Part shown: piece after piece, positions 31,412 through 34,301 of the stretch
Layout of the letters: every line of letters starts with the position of its first letter
Numbering within the stretch: position 1 is the stretch's first letter
Source: a bacterium
Lineage (GTDB): Bacteria; Patescibacteriota; Minisyncoccia; Phycocordibacterales; UBA1550
Direction of reading: 5' to 3'
DNA: 34,301 bases
NCBI GenBank assembly: GCA_030649835.1
Contig: JAUSES010000071.1
Location: forward strand, 1-34,301
Position numbers and translations under genes: made by a program
The notes under the pieces: model-generated
Told to the model about the DNA's origin: nothing
The model's input: the letters and a program-made list of their open reading frames with translations, nothing else
Databases searched by the model: none

Positions 31412-31711
31412 ATGGCAAAGAAATTGTACGTAGGAGGTATTCCTTACTCAACCACAGAAGATGACCTCAAGTCAGCTTTTGGGGAAATGGGAGCGGTAAC
31501 TTCAGCAGCAATCATCATCGACAAGATGACTGGTCGCTCAAAGGGTTTCGGGTTTGTTGAAATGGCAAACGATGCAGATGCTGATAAGGCAATTGCAGAG
31601 ATGAACGGAAAAGATTTCCAGGGCCGCACACTTACGGTAAACGAAGCACGTCCTCTTGAGGAGCGCGCACCACGTCGTGAGTTTGGCGGTGGAAACAGCC
31701 GTCGCATGTAA
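31412..31711 (+). CDS. RNA-binding protein with single RRM domain
   Basis: The 99-aa protein has RNP2 KLYVGGIPYS at residues 4-13 and RNP1 KGFGFVEM at about 46-53. The fold is complete to LTVNEARPLEERAP, followed by an Arg/Gly-rich tail RREFGGGNSRRM. It resembles the cyanobacterial Rbp cold-induced proteins and eukaryotic glycine-rich RNA-binding proteins, and is probably an RNA chaperone. A long AT-rich leader with AGGAGG (31370-31375, too far from ATG for normal use) suggests post-transcriptional control. Confidence 0.95.
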   Translation: MAKKLYVGGIPYSTTEDDLKSAFGEMGAVTSAAIIIDKMTGRSKGFGFVEMANDADADKAIAEMNGKDFQGRTLTVNEARPLEERAPRREFGGGNSRRM

Positions 31712-31722
31712 TTATACGAAAA

Positions 31723-31766
31723 ACAAAAACCCAGCAGGCTCACGCCTGCTGGGTTTTTGTTTTGTA
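31723..31766. terminator. Terminator after the RRM gene
   Basis: ACAAAAACCCAGCAGGC/GCCTGCTGGGTTTTTGT is a 17-bp perfect stem with a TCAC loop and a T-run. Confidence 0.95.
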
Positions 31767-31866
31767 AGACTTTTAGTTATCCACCGTTATTAATAGAGTG
31801 GGGGTTTGATATAATGGTATACTTAAATTTGAAAAATAAGGGTTTAATAGTTAATATTTAATCATC

Positions 31867-32823
31867 ATGAAAAACATACTAATTGCAGGAATTGTGTTAA
31901 TGGCAATGCCATTTGTTTCTTTTGCGCAGACAGGGGCGACAGGGACGGTGGCGGCAACAGGGACAATAACCGTAACGAACCCGGGACTTTTGCCGGGAGA
32001 TTTCTTCTATTTTTTAGACAAACTTACCGAGGCATTTAACACCGCACTGACATTTAACAAAGAAAAGAAAGCTCGCCTTCATTTGGAATACGCAAAAGAG
32101 CGAATAGTGGAAATTAAAGAAGTACTCAAGGACACAAAAGCTAAAATAGAGGATGTGACTTCTGCAAAATCAGACTTTGATACAGAAATTTCTGCCGCTG
32201 CGACACTCGTGAAGGAAGAAAAAGATAAGGGCTCTGATGTGAAAGAACTGGCGAAAGAGCTCGACGATGAACTTGATGATATGCAAGATGAACTCAAGGA
32301 TATTTTTAAGGACCACAAGGATGAGTATTCGCGAGCGGAAATTGCGCTACGCGCAAAGATTGCAGCCCTCGCCCCCGGCGACCCACAAATAAAGGGATTG
32401 ACTCAGGCACTCCTCTCTATTACTAAGGAAAAAGAGGCTGCAGACAAGGAAGAAGAGGATGTAGACGATGACCTTATGGATGAGCAAGATCTTTTTGACG
32501 AAATAATGGGTGATGAGGCATCAGCGATGAAGCACCAGGAGGATGTAATGCACATGAGAGCAGAAATGAATGCTGCCGGTGCCTCCGCAAACATATCTGC
32601 ATCCTCGAGAAAACTCCTCCTTGATGCGGAAGTGGCCGCAAAGCGTGGTGATTATGAAGCAGCAAAGCGCATGTTCAAACAAGCAGAGAATACCATGGAG
32701 CACTCAGACGAGAACAGTGCCAATGCTTCCCTTGACGTTGACATAAGCAGTGACATCCTTGATATGGAAATAAGAGCAAGTGAAAAAGTAATGATGGAGG
32801 ATTCCTGGCACGTAAATAATTAA
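31867..32823 (+). CDS. Secreted DUF5667-like helical protein
   Basis: The 318-aa protein has a signal peptide (MKNILIAGIVLMAMPFVSFA) and then NPGLLPGDFFYFLDKLTEAF followed by KKARLHLEYAKERIVEIKEV, the hallmark of DUF5667 as far as I recall. The rest is long, strongly charged helices with Asp/Glu-rich runs (DDELDDMQDELKDIFKDHKD; EKEAADKEEEDVDDDLMDEQ) and a C-terminal helix pair. It is likely exported and acidic, possibly metal-binding. It is directly followed by a DUF192 gene, with start and stop codons contiguous. Confidence 0.8.
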   Translation: MKNILIAGIVLMAMPFVSFAQTGATGTVAATGTITVTNPGLLPGDFFYFLDKLTEAFNTALTFNKEKKARLHLEYAKERIVEIKEVLKDTKAKIEDVTSAKSDFDTEISAAATLVKEEKDKGSDVKELAKELDDELDDMQDELKDIFKDHKDEYSRAEIALRAKIAALAPGDPQIKGLTQALLSITKEKEAADKEEEDVDDDLMDEQDLFDEIMGDEASAMKHQEDVMHMRAEMNAAGASANISASSRKLLLDAEVAAKRGDYEAAKRMFKQAENTMEHSDENSANASLDVDISSDILDMEIRASEKVMMEDSWHVNN

Positions 32824-33312
32824 ATGTCTTCAAAAACACTGCTAACAGGTAGAGTCCTTTTAAGCGTGTTGTATCTAAGCATCGCGGTAGCTATTTTAGC
32901 TACCGCGATGCTTGCTGTGCCTGCTAAGAAAGTGACTGAAGCGTTTGTTTTTCTTGGTGGAGAAGAAATATCAATTACAATTGTAGATACCCCTGCTTTG
33001 CGTGAGCAAGGATTGAGTGGGCACAAAGCGCTCAAACAAAATGAAGGAATGTTTTTTATTTTTGAAGAGTCAGGAAAGTATGGGTTCTGGATGAAAGCCA
33101 TGCTCTTTCCAATAGACATAATTTGGTTTGATGAAGATAAAAAAATCGTAGACGTGTGGGAAAATGCGACCCCAAGTTCGTACCCAGAAGTGAGGGTTTC
33201 AAATGTTCCTGCACAATATGTGCTTGAGGTGAACGCAGGATATTATAAAAATCACGCGTTAAAAGTTGGCGATATGCTTGAACTAAAATTACACGCGCGA
33301 TATAATAAATAG
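32824..33312 (+). CDS. DUF192 family protein, membrane-anchored
   Basis: The 162-aa protein has an N-terminal signal anchor (VLLSVLYLSIAVAILATAML) and a DUF192 domain: TPALREQGLSGHKALKQNEG, then MFFIFEESGKYGFWMKAMLF, PIDIIWFDEDKKIVDVWENA and an end YVLEVNAGYYKNHALKVGD. All conserved parts are present. The function of the family is unknown. The gene begins at the base after the DUF5667 stop. A perfect 17-bp hairpin lies in the anchor-coding part. Confidence 0.88.
   Translation: MSSKTLLTGRVLLSVLYLSIAVAILATAMLAVPAKKVTEAFVFLGGEEISITIVDTPALREQGLSGHKALKQNEGMFFIFEESGKYGFWMKAMLFPIDIIWFDEDKKIVDVWENATPSSYPEVRVSNVPAQYVLEVNAGYYKNHALKVGDMLELKLHARYNK
32877..32913. repeat. Perfect 17-bp hairpin inside the DUF192 gene
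   Basis: AAGCATCGCGGTAGCTA/TAGCTACCGCGATGCTT closes a TTT loop and encodes most of LSIAVAILATAMLA in the membrane anchor. Confidence 0.92.
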
Positions 33313-33355
33313 GGTAGTAGTTATTAATTATTTAAATATTTTAATATCAAACATT

Positions 33356-33415
33356 ATGGCAAAAGGAAAGGACGCACACAAGGAAAAAAAGAAGCCAAAG
33401 AAGTCAGCTAAGTAA
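33356..33415 (+). CDS. 19-aa Lys-rich microprotein
   Basis: ATG to TAA encodes MAKGKDAHKEKKKPKKSAK, too short for the ORF track. Nine of 19 residues are Lys. Short 'MAKGKD..KK..KPKK' proteins occur in several bacterial phyla as far as I recall, which favours a real gene. It stands between DUF192 (44 bp upstream) and its own strong terminator 2 bp downstream, an arrangement expected for a gene unit. Its charge suggests binding to RNA, ribosome or DNA (inference). Confidence 0.6.
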   Translation: MAKGKDAHKEKKKPKKSAK

Positions 33416-33417
33416 CG

Positions 33418-33469
33418 CAAGCACAAAAAAATGGAGCCACTCAAGAGTGGTTCCATTTTTTTGTGCTTG
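33418..33469. terminator. Terminator with 25-bp stem
   Basis: CAAGCACAAAAAAATGGAGC...CACTC pairs with GAGTGGTTCCATTTTTTTGT...GCTTG with one G-T pair. The end of the hairpin touches the -35 box of rnpB. Confidence 0.9.
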
Positions 33470-33495
33470 TGTCTGGTATAAAAAAGTGGTATAAT
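33467..33495 (+). promoter_or_regulatory. Promoter of rnpB: TTGTGT-17-TATAAT
   Basis: Spacing is 17 bp and the expected start at about 33502 falls right before the P1 helix of RNase P RNA. No separate promoter is seen for the embedded GIY-YIG ORF. Confidence 0.75.
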
Positions 33496-33534
33496 ATTAA
33501 TGCCCATATCAGATGGTTGCCCCGTGAGATAATT

Positions 33535-33783
33535 ATGTATTATACATACGTTTTACAAAGTGAATCCACCAAGCATTTTTATGTAGGATACACGAATGAT
33601 CTTAAGCGTCGGTTTTTGGAACATCAGGAGAATAAGTCACTGAGTACTAAAAATCGAGGTCCTTGGAGATTAGTATATTACGAAGCATCTACTTCAAAAA
33701 CAGACGCCTTGATTCGTGAGAACTACTTAAAAACTGCTTGGGGAAAGAGGTATATAAAAAATCGTATTTCACATAGTACATAG
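33535..33783 (+). CDS. GIY-YIG endonuclease embedded in the P3 loop of RNase P RNA
   Basis: The 82-aa single-domain GIY-YIG protein (UPF0213/UvrC-N-like) contains YYTYVLQSESTKHFYVGYTN (the YTY/YVG pair is the GIY-YIG motif), DLKRRFLEHQ with the catalytic Arg, and RGPWRLVYYEASTSKTDALI then RENYLKTAWGKRYIK with the metal-binding Glu. It begins 4 nt after the 5' arm of P3 and its stop lies 2 nt before the 3' arm, so it fills the loop. GTGAG, 7 nt before the ATG, could serve as a weak ribosome site, inside the P3 stem. The track start at 33463 is upstream of the RNA and unlikely. All key residues appear intact. Confidence 0.93.
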   Translation: MYYTYVLQSESTKHFYVGYTNDLKRRFLEHQENKSLSTKNRGPWRLVYYEASTSKTDALIRENYLKTAWGKRYIKNRISHST

Positions 33784-33814
33784 CTATCTCACGGGGAGGA
33801 AAGTCCGAACACTC

Positions 33815-33840
33815 CCGAGCACCAGCAATGGTGCTCGGAG
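33815..33840 (+). repeat. 26-nt hairpin repeat in rnpB, copy 1
   Basis: CCGAGCACCA-GCAA-TGGTGCTCGG plus AG; it is inserted between the P4/P5 5' side and CAGGGTAGCGGG. The loop is a GNRA tetraloop. Confidence 0.9.
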
Positions 33841-33988
33841 CAGGGTAGCGGGTAACGCCCGTCAGGAGTAATCCGAGAGGTGCGAGCAGAGACGCCCAGA
33901 TCGAAAGTGAAGGGAATCCTTCGGGATTAGTCCTCGTAGTAATGCGAGGGGTGAAACGGCAAAATCCTTACCTGGGTGCAAGGCCGTG

Positions 33989-34014
33989 CCGAGCACCAGC
34001 AATGGTGCTCGGAG
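33989..34014 (+). repeat. 26-nt hairpin repeat in rnpB, copy 2
   Basis: Identical to 33815-33840. It sits after GCAAGGCCG, where P16/P17 lies in type A RNase P RNA. Confidence 0.9.
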
Positions 34015-34116
34015 TGCCGCTCGAGGGTGTGGGTAACCACACTCCCAGATAAATGATCATCCAAAGCGAGGTTAAACCTTGCTGGGACAGAATTCGGCTT
34101 ATCGATATGGATTATA

Positions 34117-34145
34117 AAAAACCACAGTGAAAACTGTGGTTTTTT
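34117..34145. terminator. Terminator of rnpB
   Basis: AAAAACCACAG/CTGTGGTTTTT stem of 11 bp with a 6-nt loop and a continuing T-run. Confidence 0.93.
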
Positions 34146-34165
34146 ATTTTCAGTCGTGCGGATGC

Positions 34166-34301
34166 TTGACCCCCCCCACACACAAGCATGCTACACTCGG
34201 GGCTGCTGTTGGATTTTAAATTCTAATTTAAAAGGAGAATACAAATGAATTCATCATAGTTCTTTAGGTAAACATGCTACACTAAAATTGAATATCGTTT
34301 C
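34166..34301 (+). promoter_or_regulatory. Promoter region with Shine-Dalgarno and 4-codon ORF at the window end
   Basis: ATGCTACACT (extended -10, 34188-34197) follows TTGACC at 34166. A good Shine-Dalgarno AAGGAG lies before ATG at 34244, but the frame reads only M-N-S-S-stop. A second ATGCTACACT follows at 34273-34282. Any gene served lies beyond the window. Confidence 0.4.

Larger units (their letters stand above)
33502..34111 (+). ncRNA. rnpB: RNase P RNA (type A-like) with an ORF in the P3 loop
   Basis: The catalytic RNA of tRNA 5'-end processing. P1 is CCATATC (33504-33510) with GATATGG (34104-34110). P2 is GATGGT (33512-33517) with ATCATC (34056-34061). P3 is CCCCGTGAGATA (33520-33531) with TATCTCACGGGG (33785-33796). 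P4 is formed by GAGGAAAGTCC (33796-33806) and ACAGAATTCGGCTTA (34087-34101). Other signatures are CAGGGTAGCGGGTAACGCCCG, GTGAAACGGCAAAATCC, GGTGCAAGGCCG and CAGATAAATGATCATC. Without the P3 insert the RNA would be about 360 nt, a normal size. A 26-nt hairpin occurs twice (33815-33840 and 33989-34014). Confidence 0.96.

Noticed and set aside
33463-33534. N-terminal 24-residue extension of the GIY-YIG protein in the ORF track
   Set aside because: It covers the rnpB promoter, P1, P2 and P3 arm; the family begins at MYYTYVL (33535).
33502-33800. A group I intron interrupting rnpB
   Set aside because: Only about 250 nt lie between the P3 arms and the ORF fills nearly all of it; no P/Q/R/S core elements are seen.
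33927-34181. 84-aa minus-strand ORF
   Set aside because: It is antisense to conserved RNase P RNA and its terminator.

Overview
The window looks like a chromosomal piece of a Patescibacteria/CPR bacterium, most likely Parcubacteria (Paceibacteria). The reasons are compact genes, 23S rRNA broken by several group I introns, small lineage-type membrane proteins (DUF5665/DUF5667-like, 'NGxETGxDCGG' Cys-motif proteins), an RRM protein, and a minimal glycolysis plus non-oxidative pentose-phosphate set with split transketolase. UGA is used as an ordinary stop (for example glsB-like, rpiB), so code 11 applies. No tRNA, CRISPR array, prophage or IS transposase was seen.

Layout. 1-2300: 3' part of 23S rRNA with three group I introns after E. 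coli positions U1931, U2593 and U2656; the last splits the sarcin-ricin loop and carries a 58-codon membrane ORF. 2358-3036: a MITE-like repeat in the 23S-5S spacer, 5S rRNA, and a segment flanked by a 25-bp duplication of the 5S tail. 3056-8780: an anchored Cys-motif protein and RodA on +, then on - a glycosyltransferase/small membrane protein/pseudopilin cluster, a CDP-alcohol phosphatidyltransferase and an ECF sigma factor. 9330-16839: GlsB-like protein, peptidoglycan-binding/FnIII protein, MYG1, Obg, an Ig-like secreted protein, GatB and two membrane proteins. 17109-25986: carbon metabolism (GAPDH, RpiB, Rpe-like, transketolase N and C, PfkB kinase, class II aldolase) interleaved with HigBA and HicBA toxin-antitoxin modules and an orphan MNT nucleotidyltransferase. 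26086-33415: bL25, a secreted coiled-coil lytic transglycosylase-like protein, TypA, RRM protein, DUF5667, DUF192 and a 19-aa Lys-rich peptide. 33502-34111: RNase P RNA.

The two most striking observations concern RNA. First, the RNase P RNA has a complete core (P1, P2, P3 and P4 all recognisable), but the terminal loop of P3 is replaced by an intact 82-aa GIY-YIG endonuclease ORF. No intron seems to accompany it, so the RNA would carry the ORF as a giant loop. Second, the leaders of gap and typA share a structure: a linker-free three-way junction closed by the same P1 helix (ACCCAGTTAAAT/ATTTAACCGGGT, with the same A-C mismatch), followed 2-3 nt later by a second hairpin (GATTTTnn...nnAAAATC) ending 3-4 nt before the ATG. 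P2 and P3 differ completely between the copies while pairing is kept, which points to a real structured RNA.

Several genes show a -10 box (often TGnTATAAT) only 4-8 nt before ATG and no Shine-Dalgarno, suggesting much leaderless transcription. Two families of palindromic non-coding repeats are spread through the region. One copy has been absorbed into the 3' end of a coding sequence, and another seems to supply a promoter.
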